Shown here: positions 9,417 to 19,799 of the stretch, one piece after another
Position numbering within the stretch: position 1 is the stretch's first letter
Layout: every line of letters begins with the position of its first letter
Source: Photobacterium sp. JCM 19050
Lineage (GTDB): Bacteria; Pseudomonadota; Gammaproteobacteria; Enterobacterales; Vibrionaceae
Assembly (NCBI GenBank): GCA_001310455.1
Contig: BAXG01000030.1
Coordinates: 1 to 64,000, forward strand
DNA: 64,000 bases
Reading direction: 5' to 3'
Made by a program: the position numbers and the translations under genes
Notes under the pieces: model-generated
The model's input: the letters and a program-made list of their open reading frames with translations, nothing else
What the model was told of the DNA's origin: nothing
Database searches by the model: none

Positions 9417-10764
9417 TCAATAACTCGGCGACCAGGCTGGCGCACGGACACGGCCATTGGTGGCTGGCAGTCGAGCTTTAAAACGGCCGTCAATTGACAC
9501 CAGGGACAACACGTTACGCTTGCCATAAATGGCACTGTAGATAACCATGCTGCCGTTTGGTGCAATACTTGGCGACTCATCGAGTAACGTTTTTGTCAGG
9601 ATTTGCACCGCTCCGGTTTTCAGGTCCTGCTTGGCGATGTTGTAGCCGCTGTTTGAGCGGTTAACCATTACCAGGTAACGACCATCCGGGGTGAGTTGCC
9701 CACCCAGGTTCTGGCTGCCTTGCCATGTGATGCGACGAGTCGAGCCGTCGTCTAAATTTACTCGATAAATCTGTGGGTTACCACCCCGATCGGATGTGAT
9801 AATCAAAGACTTGCCGTCCGGATCCCAGAACGGTTCAGTGTTATTCGCGCGGCCTGAAGTGACCTGTCTGAACTGTTTGGTGGCAAAGTCATAAATGTAT
9901 ACCTGCAGGCTGCCGGTTTTCGATGAAACCATCGCCAGCTTCTTGCCGTCAGGAGAAAAACGTGGTGAGCCGTTATGGCGCGGGAACGAAGAAATAAGCT
10001 CGCGGGTACCGGTGTAGATATCCATGATGAAAATCTGCGCCTGACGGTTTTCAAAGCTCACATAAGCCAGTTTGCGACCATCTGGTGACCAGGCGGGTGA
10101 CATCAGTGGCTGCTTCGAACGTATTACAAGGCGCTCATTGTAGCCGTCATAGTCAGCAATACGCAGTTGGTAAGGATGAGAGGATTTGTCATCAATCACC
10201 ACGTAAGCAATACGGGTCAGGAAATCCCCTTTCTCACCGGTCAGCTTTTCATAAACCAGATCGGAAATACGGTGAGCCGCACGGCGAAGCTGATTTGGTT
10301 TCACGGTAGAACGGTTGTTCAGAAGAACGTGATCTTTGGTTAGCACCAGTTGCCCATCCTGAAGCCCTTTTGCCTGCCTTGTGTGAGCTGGCCGCGGACA
10401 ATATCAATCAGCTGGTAACTGATAACATAATTCCCGGCTTCATCCTGGCTGATTTTTCCGGTGACGACCGCATCCACGCCCATTGCCGTCCACGAATCAA
10501 AGTCTACCTGAGATTCGTCGTAGGGAGTCTGCGGCATTTTAGCAGTAGGGACAGGGCTGAATTTACCGCTGCGGGTCAGGTCAGAAGCAATAACGTCTGA
10601 AACGTCTTCTGGCAGTTTACCTGCGCCGGTCCATTGGAAGGGGACAATACCTATCGGACGGGCGGAATCGACGCCTCAGTAATAACCAGTTTTAACGCCG
10701 CATTTGCAGCCGGCACAATCGCCAGCCAACAAAGGGCAATTCCAACTATTAATCGTTTTAACAT
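9417..10764 (-). CDS. tolB: Tol-Pal system protein TolB (two frameshifts)
   Basis: About 449 residues after two single-base repairs, near 10377 (CAGG(G)CAAAAG) and near 10674 (GAGG(G)CGTC). The start at 10764 gives [22 protein letters not shown], a Sec signal peptide. The N-terminal alpha/beta domain ([15 protein letters not shown]) is followed by a six-bladed propeller marked by repeated xPDGxxL elements ([36 protein letters not shown]). TolB is periplasmic and shuttles between Pal and TolA. Flanked by tolA and pal in standard order, so a real pseudogene is unlikely. Confidence 0.93.
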
Positions 10765-10782
10765 CGGATAAACCTCGCCCTG

Positions 10783-11892
10783 TTAAAGTTCAAATTCCAA
10801 TTCAATGTCCTGCAGCTTGGCGACCACGTCCGGATCTTCCGGCATAGGGAAAGAGTTCACACGCAGGACGGCAGCTTTCGCTGCCCGACAAAAACTATCA
10901 TTTCCGGAAACCTGATTCACATCCAGTACCAGGCCGTTGGAGGAAAGGCGCATTTTCAACGTACATGTCTGACCGGCCATGCTTGAATCTATCAGCCAGT
11001 TTTGCTGGATCATGTCTTTGAAGATGGCGCCCTGACGTTGAATGGCATCATCAACCTGACGGCCGCGCGCAGTGGTTCGCTGCGCGCTTTCATCTTCAAG
11101 GCCGGAAAACAAATCGTTAAGGGCAGCTTCCTGCTCCTTGCGTTTACGCTCAGCTTCCGCGGCGCGGCGTTTTTCTTCTGCCGCTTTCTTGCGGGCTTTC
11201 TCTGCAGCTTCTTCCGCCGCTTTCTGCTCCGCAATCTTGCGTTGACGTTCAGCTTCAGCTTTACGGGCAGCTTCTTCAGCCGCCTTTTGCTCGGCAAGTT
11301 TGCGCTGGCGCTCGGCTTCTGCTTTCTTAGCCGCCTCTTCTGCCGCTTTTTGCTCCGCTATTTTTTTCACACGGGCTTCTTCGGCTTTCTTCGCTGCCAG
11401 TTCTGCTTTTTTCCGCTCTTCAATCTGACGCTTGCGTTCTGCTTCAGCCTTGGCAGCTTTTTCGCGGGCTATCCGTTCCTGCTTCTCAGCTTCGCGGTGC
11501 TGCGCTTCAACCTTTCGCTTTTCTTCCGCGACACGTTTACGCTCACGCTCTGCTTCACGGGCTTGCTTTTCAGCCGCCAGCTTCTGAGCCTTAAGTTCGC
11601 GGAGCCGCTTCTCTTCTGCCGCTCGCTGCTTTTCCAGTTGCTCAGCTTGCTGCTCAAGACGTCGCAAGCGCTCATCTTCCGCGCGCTTGGCTTCCTCTCG
11701 TTGCTGGCGGATTTTCTGCGCCTGCTGATTTACCAGGCTGGGATCAATCACCACCGCCTGAATACTGGAACCGGCATTCGGCGTTTTGTCTTCCGAAAAG
11801 TTGGAACCCCAAATAAGTGCGACCAACAACAAGCCATGGAATAAAACCGAGACAATAATGGCAACGGTATAGTTTTTATCCTGATTCTTCAT
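10783..11892 (-). CDS. tolA: Tol-Pal system protein TolA
   Basis: 369 residues, frame intact. One N-terminal membrane span (about residues 9-30, VAIIVSVLFHGLLLVALIWG) is followed by a very long Ala/Lys/Glu/Arg helix (about 55-265) of repeated KAEEAA-type units that crosses the periplasm. The globular C-terminal domain (about 270-369) has the two conserved Cys (QTCTLKM and SFCRAA). TolA links inner-membrane TolQR to TolB/Pal and is the entry point for some colicins and filamentous phages. A 280-residue open frame on the opposite strand is only the mirror of the low-complexity helix. Confidence 0.97.
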   Translation of the reverse strand: MKNQDKNYTVAIIVSVLFHGLLLVALIWGSNFSEDKTPNAGSSIQAVVIDPSLVNQQAQKIRQQREEAKRAEDERLRRLEQQAEQLEKQRAAEEKRLRELKAQKLAAEKQAREAERERKRVAEEKRKVEAQHREAEKQERIAREKAAKAEAERKRQIEERKKAELAAKKAEEARVKKIAEQKAAEEAAKKAEAERQRKLAEQKAAEEAARKAEAERQRKIAEQKAAEEAAEKARKKAAEEKRRAAEAERKRKEQEAALNDLFSGLEDESAQRTTARGRQVDDAIQRQGAIFKDMIQQNWLIDSSMAGQTCTLKMRLSSNGLVLDVNQVSGNDSFCRAAKAAVLRVNSFPMPEDPDVVAKLQDIELEFEL

Positions 11893-11903
11893 ACCACTCC
11901 CGG

Positions 11904-12359
11904 TTACGAATCAATCGGCTGGGTCATCAGGCCGACTGAGCCGACACCCGCTTGCTGCAACGCATCCAGCGTCAGGATAATTTCTGAATAGGGAACGCGG
12001 CCATCTCCACCGACCAGAACCGGTGAGTTAGGTTTCAGGCTTTTCTCCGCCTTAACCCGCACCACGAGATCCTGGATGGTCAGCCCGCGCTCAACATCCC
12101 CATTGTTCACACTCAGTCCAAGCACTCCGTCTTTGTTGACCTCTACAATGATAAAACTCGGTGCTTCATCACTACCGAGCTTGTCGGCAAGGTCAGCGGC
12201 AGTCATGGCATCGTGTGTCTGCGGCAGCTCTACATCAACCCCTTGGGTTACAAAAGGTGCGGTGACCATAAAGATAATCAGCAGTACCAACATCACGTCG
12301 ATGTAAGGCACCACATTTATCTCCGCAGTCAGCTTTCTCCGCTTGCGCTGATAAGGCAT
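11904..12359 (-). CDS. tolR: Tol-Pal proton channel component TolR
   Basis: 151 residues. A single membrane span (EINVVPYIDVMLVLLIIFMV) contains the conserved proton-relay Asp21, equivalent to Asp23 of E. coli TolR. The periplasmic ExbD-like domain follows (about 45-140, PVLVGGDGRVPY). With TolQ it harvests proton motive force to move TolA. It lies 6 bases downstream of tolQ and 11 bases before tolA. Confidence 0.97.
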   Translation of the reverse strand: MPYQRKRRKLTAEINVVPYIDVMLVLLIIFMVTAPFVTQGVDVELPQTHDAMTAADLADKLGSDEAPSFIIVEVNKDGVLGLSVNNGDVERGLTIQDLVVRVKAEKSLKPNSPVLVGGDGRVPYSEIILTLDALQQAGVGSVGLMTQPIDS

Positions 12360-12365
12360 GCCCTG

Positions 12366-13052
12366 TTACTCCTTGGTACCAGCAAACGCCTGTCGGTGCA
12401 GGATACTGGAGAACTCCTCCATAAAGTTGACGTAGTTATGCTCCAGCTTGGCAACACGGCTTGTCAGGCGGTTATAGAACATAACAGCCGGAATCGCAGC
12501 AAACAGGCCCATTGCTGTCGCGACAAGCGCTTCAGCGATACCCGGCGCAACCATTGAAAGAGTCGCCTGCTTCACCGCACCCAGTGCGATAAAGGCATGC
12601 ATAATTCCCCAAACCGTTCCGAACAGACCGATGTAAGGCGTAATGGAGCCCACAGTTGCCAGAAACGGCAGGTTAGTTTCCAGAGAATCCACTTCTTTTG
12701 AGAGGGAGACGCGCATTGCGCGGGTAGTACCTTCCATCACCGCTTCCGGCACTTTGCCATTGCTGCGGTGAAGACGGGCAAACTCTTTAAAACCTGAATA
12801 GAAAATCTGTTCGCTGCCTGTCAGGTTGTCCTTGCGGGCTTGTACTTCATGGTAAAGCTGAGACAGGTCAATGCCGGACCAGAAACGGTCTTCAAATCGC
12901 TGGGCTTTCTGTGAAGCCTGGGTCAGCACTTGAGATCGCTTAACAATCACAGCCCAAGACGCTACAGACATTCCCAGAAGCCCCAGCATAACGAGCTTTA
13001 CCAGCAGGCTGGCTTGCAGGAAAAGGTCAAGGATCGAAAGTTCACCGGTCAC
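12366..13052 (-). CDS. tolQ: Tol-Pal proton channel component TolQ
   Basis: 228 residues with three membrane spans (about 16-37, 135-160 and 168-195). It has the MotA/TolQ/ExbB signature including [20 protein letters not shown] and [20 protein letters not shown]. The start overlaps the end of ybgC by 11 bases, indicating a translationally coupled ybgC-tolQRAB-pal-cpoB operon. Confidence 0.97.
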   Translation of the reverse strand: MTGELSILDLFLQASLLVKLVMLGLLGMSVASWAVIVKRSQVLTQASQKAQRFEDRFWSGIDLSQLYHEVQARKDNLTGSEQIFYSGFKEFARLHRSNGKVPEAVMEGTTRAMRVSLSKEVDSLETNLPFLATVGSITPYIGLFGTVWGIMHAFIALGAVKQATLSMVAPGIAEALVATAMGLFAAIPAVMFYNRLTSRVAKLEHNYVNFMEEFSSILHRQAFAGTKE

Positions 13053-13470
13053 GCAGTATCTCCGCTTTAATATGTTGTGGAATTGAAATTGGCCGCATTA
13101 CGGTCAGGTTTACACAACCTACCTTAACAGAAGCCCGGCACAAGACAGTGTTATCAGAATTCACTAACTCTTGACAGAAAATGATCGTTGCACGGCCTAA
13201 TTGTGAGATTGTTGTTTGGACGGTTAGTTCATCGTCAAGACGCGCACCACGGATAAAATCGATATCCATGTGACGCACAACAAAGGCTACATTGTCTTCA
13301 AGCAGGGTATTTTGGTTAATTCCGCAGCTGCGCAGCATTTCGGTGCGGGCACGCTCAAAAAACTTGAGATAGTTGGAATGGTAAACGACACCACCGGCGT
13401 CTGTGTCTTCATAATAAATGCGAACCGGCCAGCTGAAAGGCTGCTGTTCGGTGTTTTGCTCTGATGCCAT
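13042..13470 (-). CDS. ybgC: Acyl-CoA thioesterase YbgC
   Basis: 142 residues if started at MASEQ (13470); an in-frame MSFQEW start at 13500 has a slightly better AAGG site upstream and would add 10 residues. It is a hotdog-fold thioesterase with the YbgC signature [21 protein letters not shown], in which the Asp is catalytic. It hydrolyses short- or medium-chain acyl-CoA and in E. coli has been linked to phospholipid synthesis. First gene of the tol-pal operon. Confidence 0.93.
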   Translation of the reverse strand: MASEQNTEQQPFSWPVRIYYEDTDAGGVVYHSNYLKFFERARTEMLRSCGINQNTLLEDNVAFVVRHMDIDFIRGARLDDELTVQTTISQLGRATIIFCQELVNSDNTVLCRASVKVGCVNLTVMRPISIPQHIKAEILRDR

Positions 13471-13672
13471 GTAAGTACAGATCCATTCCTGAAAGGACAT
13501 TCGCCTTACTATACCGGACTTAAATATCGTTACAAAACTTCGATGATGAGGAAGGTCAATAAACGGATAAAAATAAAGCAGCTTGCACGATAAAGCGCGC
13601 AAGCTGCCCGAGTATATGCGGTTAAATTAACCTTTTTTGACAGTTTCGTGCTGTTTTTTCCTGCTAAAGCAT

Positions 13673-13967
13673 TTAGAAAGCAAACTTCATCAGCAGGACG
13701 TATCCCTGAACCAGCCAGGCCAGAACCGGGAAAAAGAAACATTGCCAGTACCAGGCACGAGGCTGGAAGCCAATACCGTGAATAATGCCGGTACAAGTAG
13801 CCCAAATGATTGCCGGCCGATAACAACATTAAATCCGCCAATGGAATCGGCAAATGTGTGTGGGTTCCACATCACCAAACCACCAACGCTATCGCCAAAA
13901 TAAATGAAAGCGCCCTCAACCAGGCGCTTCCAAGGGCCGGATAAATCCGGCCCAGGGTGTCTTGCAT
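13673..13967 (-). CDS. ybgE: Cyd operon membrane protein YbgE (two frameshifts)
   Basis: 98 residues after two single-base repairs, near 13874 (TTTGG(G)TGATG) and near 13815 (GGC(C)CGGC). The rebuilt protein runs MQDTLGRIYPAL, then VMWNPHTFAD, then ATCTGIIHGIGFQPRAWYW and ends LLMKFAF, matching the three-span layout of E. coli YbgE. It follows cydX by one base. YbgE is a small inner-membrane protein of uncertain role co-expressed with cytochrome bd. Outside this reconstruction only fragments are visible, so the identity rests on the repair plus context. Confidence 0.8.
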
Positions 13968-13968
13968 C

Positions 13969-14076
13969 TTACTCACTGTCTTTGTCCATGGCATCGGTAT
14001 GCTCAAGCCACAGGGCATTGATGATACCGAAAGCGCAGGCCAGCAGTACGCCAAGAATCCAAGCGAAATACCACAT
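13969..14076 (-). CDS. cydX: Cytochrome bd-I small subunit CydX
   Basis: 35 residues, below normal gene-finder size limits: MWYFAWILGVLLACAFG, then NALWLEH and a short acidic tail ending DKDSE. This is the CydX (YbgT) family, a single-span peptide required for stability and oxidase activity of cytochrome bd. It starts 15 bases after the cydB stop with a GGAGA-type site, in the invariant order cydA-cydB-cydX-ybgE. Confidence 0.95.
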   Translation of the reverse strand: MWYFAWILGVLLACAFGIINALWLEHTDAMDKDSE

Positions 14077-14091
14077 AGTCTTCTCCTTGCC

Positions 14092-15227
14092 TTAGTACAG
14101 TGAATGTTTGTTTTCTTCGATGAACTTGTCATCGATACGGCCGAACATCTTGTAGTAACACCAAAAGGTGTAACCCAGGATAATTGGCACGAACACAATC
14201 GCAACGTAAGTCATGATAGACAAAGTCAGCTTACTGGACGTTGCATCCCACAGGGTCAGGCTGTGGTTAGGGTTGAAGTCTGACGGCATCACGAACGGGA
14301 ACATGGAGAAACCCGCAGTCAGGATGATACCGGCAATGGTCAGGCTTGAAGTCAGGAAAGCAAAGCCACCCTTCTCAAAGCGAGAAGCCAGGATAGTCAG
14401 AACAGGCATAAATACACCCAGAGCCGGAGCAATCCACAGAAGAGGGTATTTGTGGAAGTTGGTCATCCACGCGCCCGCTTCAATAGCAACCTGCTTGACG
14501 GTTGGGTTAGTCACCGCTTCTGTAGACAGGCCGCCGGTCACTACATAACCGTCCATACCCTGAACAAAGAAACCCGCCACCGCGAACAACACAGCTGTCA
14601 GCAGTGCAGACCACTGAGCCACGCCACGAACGCGGTCGTGTAGGTCACCGGTTGTTTTCATCTGAAGCCATGCAGCGCCCTGAGTCACAATCATCAGCAG
14701 GCTGACAAAGCCACACAGCAGACCGAACGGATTCAGCAGACCGAAGAAGTTTCCGTGGTAAGTGACGCGCAGCAGTTCGTCCATATCGAATGGAACACCC
14801 TGGAGCAGGTTACCAAATGCCACACCAAAGATAACCGGCGGTACGAAGCCGCCAACAAACAGGCCCCAGTCCCAGGCATTACGCCAGCGAGTGTCTTCAA
14901 TCTTTGAACGGTAGTCAAAGCCAACCGGACGGAAGAACAGGGCTGCCAGCGTCAGAATCATGCAACATAAAAGCCCGAAAAAGACACGGCGTAAACAATT
15001 GGCCATGCTGCGAACAGCGCACCACCAGCGGTGATCAGCCACACCTGGTTACCGTCCCAGTGAGGGGCGATAGAGTTGATCATGACGCGGCGTTCGTTGT
15101 CAGTTTTACCCACAACAGGAATCAGCGCACCCACACCCATGTCAAAGCCGTCAGTCACGGCAAAGCCAATCAGGAGGACACCAATCAGCGCCCACCAGAT
15201 AAATCGCAGAACTTCGTAATCAAACAT
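14092..15227 (-). CDS. cydB: Cytochrome bd ubiquinol oxidase subunit II (frameshifted)
   Basis: About 378 residues after one base is restored near 14962 (after SFSGFYVA, before [15 protein letters not shown]). The N-terminus [19 protein letters not shown] and the motif GFDMGVG are typical of CydB. Hydrophobic spans run through the whole protein and it ends near [10 protein letters not shown]. CydB pairs with CydA to reduce oxygen at low concentration in the inner membrane. The break lies mid-protein in an essential partner gene, so an assembly deletion is more likely than decay. Confidence 0.94.
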
Positions 15228-15239
15228 CTGTTGCTCTCC

Positions 15240-16826
15240 TTATGCCTCAACCTGACGGGACAGGTCTGCTTCCGGGGTGTTCTTCTGTTCAAAGTGGTAG
15301 CGGCCGGTTTTCAGGCTGCTAGGTCCCTTGCGGGCAAATTTGAACATCAGGTACAACTCGGCAATCAGGAAGACGGTGTACAGTGAACAGATTGCAACCA
15401 GTGAGAAGATGATTTCACCGACGGCCAGGTTCGATGCTGCCATGTGTACCGGCAGAATTTCACCAACAGCCCAAGGCTGACGGCCGTATTCCGCAACAAA
15501 CCAACCGGCTTCGATCGCAATCCAAGGCAGGGGAATTGAGTACAGTGCGGCTTTAAGCACCCAACGTTTTTCAGTAATACGCTGACGGCAGGTCTGCCAG
15601 AATGCAGCGGCAAACACGGCCAGCATCAGGAAGCCTACACCCACCATGATGCGGAAGCTAAAGAACAGCGGTGCTACTTCAGGGATAGAGTCCTTCGCAG
15701 CCTGCTTGATTTGCGCTTCAGTTGCATCAACAACGTTTGGCGTGTACTGCTTCAGCAGCAGACCGTAACCCAGATCTTTCTTCACTTCGTTAAACGCAGC
15801 GATATTTTCCGGAGACTTGTCGCCTGAACGTAGTTTTTCCAGGATACCGTACGCGGTCATACCATTACGGATGCGCACTTCGTGGTCTTCAATCAGGTCA
15901 CGAAGGCCGGTTACCTGCGTATCAAGCGAACGGGTTGCGATAATACCCATCACATACGGGATCTTGATGGCGTAATCCGTTTCCATGGTTTCCTGGTTTG
16001 GCCAGCCAATCACAGTAAACGCAGCCGGTGCCGGTTCGGTGTGCCATTCAGCTTCAATCGCAGCCAGCTTGGTCTTCTGCACATCGCCCAGCTCATAACC
16101 GGATTCGTCACCAAGGATGATGACAGACAGGATAGACGCCATACCGAATGATGCAGCAATGGCGAAAGAGCGACGGGCAAAGGCGATATCGCGGCCTTTC
16201 AGCAGGTAGTATGAGCTGATACCCAGGATGAACATGGCACCCGTGGTATAACCGGAAGAAACAGTGTGAACGAACTTAACCTGGGCTACCGGGTTAAAGA
16301 TAACGTCAGCAAAGCTCACCATTTCCATACGCATGCTTTCAAAATTGAATTCAGCGCCAACCGGGTTTTGCATCCAGCCGTTTGCGATGAGGATCCAAAG
16401 AGCAGAGAAGTTAGAACCCAGTGCAACCAGCCAGGTGGTTGCCAGGTGCTGACGCTTGCTCAGACGATCCCAACCAAAGAAGAAGAGGCCAACAAAAGTG
16501 GATTCAAGGAAGAATGCCATCAGGCCTTCAATGGCGAGAGGTGCACCGAAAATGTCACCTACATAGTGAGAATAGTAAGACCAGTTAGTACCAAACTGGA
16601 ATTCCATGGTCAGGCCGGTTGCGACACCGAGTGCAAAGTTAATACCAAACAATTTACCCCAGAACTTGGTCATGTCCTTGTAAATCTGCTTGTCTGTCAT
16701 CACATAGAGTGACTCCATAATGGCAAGCAAGAAGGCCATACCCAGTGTCAGGGGCACGAACAAAAAGTGATACATCGCAGTGAGTGCAAACTGCAACCGC
16801 GACAGATCAACAATATCTGTAATCAT
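15240..16826 (-). CDS. cydA: Cytochrome bd ubiquinol oxidase subunit I
   Basis: 528 residues, frame intact. It starts [20 protein letters not shown] with His20 as a haem ligand, has GFYLESTF-like ([19 protein letters not shown]) and WMQNPVG motifs and the long periplasmic Q-loop (about 250-380) of the E. coli-type enzyme. Together with CydB and CydX it forms the high-affinity quinol oxidase. The 300 bases upstream are AT-rich with an FNR-like palindrome, consistent with control by oxygen. Confidence 0.97.
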   Translation of the reverse strand: MITDIVDLSRLQFALTAMYHFLFVPLTLGMAFLLAIMESLYVMTDKQIYKDMTKFWGKLFGINFALGVATGLTMEFQFGTNWSYYSHYVGDIFGAPLAIEGLMAFFLESTFVGLFFFGWDRLSKRQHLATTWLVALGSNFSALWILIANGWMQNPVGAEFNFESMRMEMVSFADVIFNPVAQVKFVHTVSSGYTTGAMFILGISSYYLLKGRDIAFARRSFAIAASFGMASILSVIILGDESGYELGDVQKTKLAAIEAEWHTEPAPAAFTVIGWPNQETMETDYAIKIPYVMGIIATRSLDTQVTGLRDLIEDHEVRIRNGMTAYGILEKLRSGDKSPENIAAFNEVKKDLGYGLLLKQYTPNVVDATEAQIKQAAKDSIPEVAPLFFSFRIMVGVGFLMLAVFAAAFWQTCRQRITEKRWVLKAALYSIPLPWIAIEAGWFVAEYGRQPWAVGEILPVHMAASNLAVGEIIFSLVAICSLYTVFLIAELYLMFKFARKGPSSLKTGRYHFEQKNTPEADLSRQVEA

Positions 16827-17059
16827 GTAAACTCCTATTCGTCAGGCTGACTGACGTCGATGCCCTTGGGACGATCGAATACTCACAAGGCTTTAAAAAA
16901 CAAACTCAATAACCCACAGGAATGCGTTAATAGTCATGAGGCATTTGTTGCATTTCTGTTTGCTATTGGTTGTGTTTTTGTTAAGTTTATTCTAATATAG
17001 CTCGAACTAATATTAATGTTATTAACCGTCCCCTTCAAACGGTTTTACGCCAACGTGCT

Positions 17060-17073
17060 TTGACTTGCGTCAA
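17060..17073 (-). promoter_or_regulatory. FNR-like palindrome upstream of cydA
   Basis: TTGACTTGCGTCAA is a perfect TTGAC-N4-GTCAA dyad, one base per arm from the FNR consensus TTGAT-N4-ATCAA. It lies 234 bases upstream of cydA. TGTTAA-type elements that could suit ArcA occur in the AT-rich stretch between it and the gene. The binding protein is inferred. Confidence 0.4.
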
Positions 17074-17139
17074 ATTTAAGCGACTGTATACCTCCACTTG
17101 GATACTTTGTTGATTCCTGTCAATTTCACTGTGTGAATA

Positions 17140-17343
17140 TTAACCAAAATTCGCATGTAGCACGTCTATTTCACCGCCAATGTGTAAGCAATTGTAAAAA
17201 CCATCCCGTTCAACGCCCGGGTGATCAGTAACCTGGCGGGTCCGCTGGTCAGCAAAGTAACGAAAGCTGCCGGATACCAACCACTCATTGTCGGTATCCA
17301 TATTTACCAAATAGTAAAATCCTTGTTTTTTCGAGGCCGTCAC
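17140..17343 (-). CDS. Hypothetical protein, 67 residues
   Basis: Reads from a GTG at 17343 with no clear ribosome-binding site. The composition looks protein-like, with FYYLVNMDTDNEWLVSGSFRYF and a DHPGVERDGFYNCLHIGGEID stretch rich in aromatic and acidic residues. No signal peptide or membrane span. It lies on the same strand as ruvB and cydA, between them. I do not recognise the family; it could also be a fragment of a slightly longer frame if another base is missing here. Confidence 0.45.
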   Translation of the reverse strand: MTASKKQGFYYLVNMDTDNEWLVSGSFRYFADQRTRQVTDHPGVERDGFYNCLHIGGEIDVLHANFG

Positions 17344-17420
17344 ATGCGTACGGTTTTTGTCTTTTTACCCGTCTGATTTTGCCGGGGAGAAGCAGATGTG
17401 CCAGGCATTCAAGAATCAAA

Positions 17421-17451
17421 AAAGGCAGGCCGCATTAGCAGTCTGCCTTTT
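17421..17451 (-). terminator. Terminator after ruvB
   Basis: AAAAGGCAG and CTGCCTTTT arms flank a 13-base loop, with T-rich tails on both strands; 22 bases downstream of the ruvB stop. Confidence 0.75.
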
Positions 17452-17473
17452 GATTTAGGCTCAGTGAACGCCG

Positions 17474-18480
17474 TTATTTTTCGATATCAAACCCAAAGTG
17501 CAGGTAAGCACGTTGTGTGGCAATTCGTCCGCGAGGTGTGCGTTGCAGGAAACCCTGCTGAATCAGGTAAGGCTCTAACACATCTTCGATGGTTTCTTTC
17601 TCTTCACCGATGGCTGCAGCAAGGTTATCCAGACCAACCGGGCCACCCATAAACTTGTCGATGATTGCCATCAAAAGTTTACGGTCCATATAGTCAAAAC
17701 CACAGTTGTCGACATCCAGCATATCCAGAGCTTTGGCTGCGATAACCGGCAGATATGACCTTCCGCTTTCACTTCGGCGTAGTCTCTAACACGGCGCAAC
17801 AGGCGGTTAGCTATACGCGGTGTACCCCGTGCACGGCGGGCAATCTCCATCGCTCCCTCTTCTTCCATAGAGAGGTTAAGGCAACGGGCGCTGCGCATAA
17901 CGATATGCTGGAGGTCTTCAATTTTGTAGTACTCGAGGCGCTGGGTAATCCCGAAGCGGTCACGAAGTGGAGATGTCAGTGAACCGGCGCGGGTTGTCGC
18001 ACCGACGAGCGTGAACGGCGGCAAATCTATTTTGATGGAACGCGCAGCCGGGCCTTCACCTATCATGATATCCAGCTGGTAGTCTTCCATTGCCGGGTAC
18101 AGCACTTCTTCAACTACCGGGCTCAGGCGGTGGATCTCATCGATAAACAGCACATCATTGGGTTCGAGGTTGGTCAGCAACGCCGCCAGGTCACCGGCTT
18201 TTTCCAATACCGGGCCAGAAGTTGTACGGATATTTACATCCATCTCATTGGCGACGATATTCGCAAGCGTGGTTTTACCCAGGCCAGGAGGACCGAAGAT
18301 CAGCAGGTGATCCAGCGCCTCATTGCGCAACTGGGCTGCTTTAATAAAGATCTCCATCTGCTCACGCACATGATCCTGGCCCTGATAGTCCTGGAGCATT
18401 TTAGGGCGGATGGCACGATCGATAACATCCTCTTCCCGGGTTGTCTGGGCGGCAGAAATGAGGCGATCAGCTTCAATCAT
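17474..18480 (-). CDS. ruvB: Holliday junction branch migration ATPase RuvB (frameshifted)
   Basis: About 335 residues after one base is restored near 17752. AAA+ motifs are in order: GPPGLGKTT (Walker A), LFIDEIHRL (Walker B), GATTRAG (sensor 1), PLRDRFG (arginine finger) and [19 protein letters not shown] (sensor 2). The C-terminal winged helix follows, ending [12 protein letters not shown]. RuvB hexamers drive branch migration on RuvA-bound junctions. It lies 13 bases after ruvA. Confidence 0.95.
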
Positions 18481-18493
18481 GTTGGATCAGTTC

Positions 18494-19117
18494 CTATACC
18501 ATTGAACGTAATGCATCACGAATAAGCATTTCACTGCGCATATCCGGCTTGGCGACCGCTTTAACCGCTTTTTCAGCCTGCGCCTGTTTGTAGCCCAGTG
18601 CCACCAGCGCGCTGACGGCTTCTTCAACCGGATCACTGGTAACAACCGGTGCTGCCTCGCCCTGAGGGCGGTTAGCTGCATCTGCATGCGGAGTAAGCAG
18701 ATCATAGCCGCCCCAGCCTTTCAGGCGGTCACGCATTTCAATGACAAGGCGCTCTGCTGTTTTCTTACCCACACCCGGCAGCTTCACCAGGGTGGAAATG
18801 TCTTCACGCTCCACGCAGTCAACAAACTGGGTCGCGGTCATACCGGAAAGAATCGTCAGGCCAAGCTTGGGGCCAACGCCATTGGCTTTAATGACCTCAC
18901 GGAACAGCGCTCGCTCTGTCTGTGTATTGAAGCCATAGAGCAACTGGGCATCTTCACGTACCACCATATGAGTGTAAACAATCGCTTCCTGACCGGTTTC
19001 CGGCAGTTCGTAAATACAGCTCATCGGCATACTGACTTCGTAGCCAACACCGTGGACGTCAATCAGGACAAGAGGGGGTTGTTTTTCAATAAGGGTTCCG
19101 TGGAGGCGGCCAATCAC
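18494..19117 (-). CDS. ruvA: Holliday junction DNA helicase subunit RuvA
   Basis: 207 residues, frame intact: [15 protein letters not shown] (OB-fold domain I), two helix-hairpin-helix elements ([14 protein letters not shown] and [19 protein letters not shown]) and the C-terminal domain III (about 150-207) that contacts RuvB. RuvA tetramers hold the four-way junction open. Confidence 0.97.
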   Translation of the reverse strand: MIGRLHGTLIEKQPPLVLIDVHGVGYEVSMPMSCIYELPETGQEAIVYTHMVVREDAQLLYGFNTQTERALFREVIKANGVGPKLGLTILSGMTATQFVDCVEREDISTLVKLPGVGKKTAERLVIEMRDRLKGWGGYDLLTPHADAANRPQGEAAPVVTSDPVEEAVSALVALGYKQAQAEKAVKAVAKPDMRSEMLIRDALRSMV

Positions 19118-19216
19118 AATGGTTTTCCCGTAATTTCTTCAGTTGGGCTAAGAATAATGAACAACTGGATAAATATCCAGATCTAAGCGGGAGCGCGTGG
19201 GAGAAAAGAGAACAAA

Positions 19217-19246
19217 GGCACAGAACCCGGGCTGCTTTCTGTGCCT
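19217..19246 (-). terminator. Stem-loop between ruvC and ruvA
   Basis: AGGCACAGA and TCTGTGCCT form a 9-base stem with a 12-base loop in the 158-base gap between ruvC and ruvA. It has a T run on the plus strand and a weaker one on the minus strand, suggesting ruvAB is expressed separately from ruvC. Confidence 0.6.
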
Positions 19247-19275
19247 CTTTTTATCGAATTATCGAGAATAATGCG

Positions 19276-19796
19276 TTAGCGGTAACGACCGCGCCGCGCA
19301 CTTCTCGCCTGCCCGGCCATCGCCACCAGTGTGTTGTTGGTGTGGGCATGACATATCGCTACCGCCAGGCCATCAGCCGCATCTGCCTGCGGGGTCGCAG
19401 AGAGCTTGAGCATGCTGACAACCATGTGCTGTACCTGGGTTTTGTCTGCACTGCCCTTGCCTACCACCGCCTGTTTAATCAATCTGGCGGCGTATTCGTA
19501 AACAGGAAGGTCGGCATTCACAGCAGCGACAATTGCACTGCCTCGTGCCTGACCCAGTTTCAGGGCGGAGTCAGCATTGCGGGCCATAAAGACCTGTTCA
19601 ATGGCAAAGGCATCCGGCTGGAACTGGGTAATGATTTCGCTGACCCCGGCGTACACCTGTTTCAGGCGACTCGGCAAATCTTCGCACGATGTACGAATAC
19701 AGCCACTGCGAGGTATTCAAGATGACGCCCATTCTGGCGAATCACGCCATAACCGGTAATGCGCGAACCGGGGTCGATACCTAAAATAACGCTCAT
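19276..19796 (-). CDS. ruvC: Crossover junction endodeoxyribonuclease RuvC (frameshifted)
   Basis: About 173 residues after one base is restored near 19710 (CTCG(G)CAGTGG). It starts [17 protein letters not shown], where the Asp is catalytic; other active-site acids are in AIEQVF and [12 protein letters not shown]. RuvC resolves Holliday junctions by paired nicks. It begins 3 bases after yebC, the usual yebC-ruvC arrangement. Confidence 0.94.
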
Positions 19797-19799
19797 TCG

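Noticed and set aside
11002-11844. 280-residue plus-strand open frame inside tolA
   Set aside because: It is an antisense shadow of the Ala/Lys/Glu helix; Phe/Leu-rich by codon complement only, with no ribosome site.
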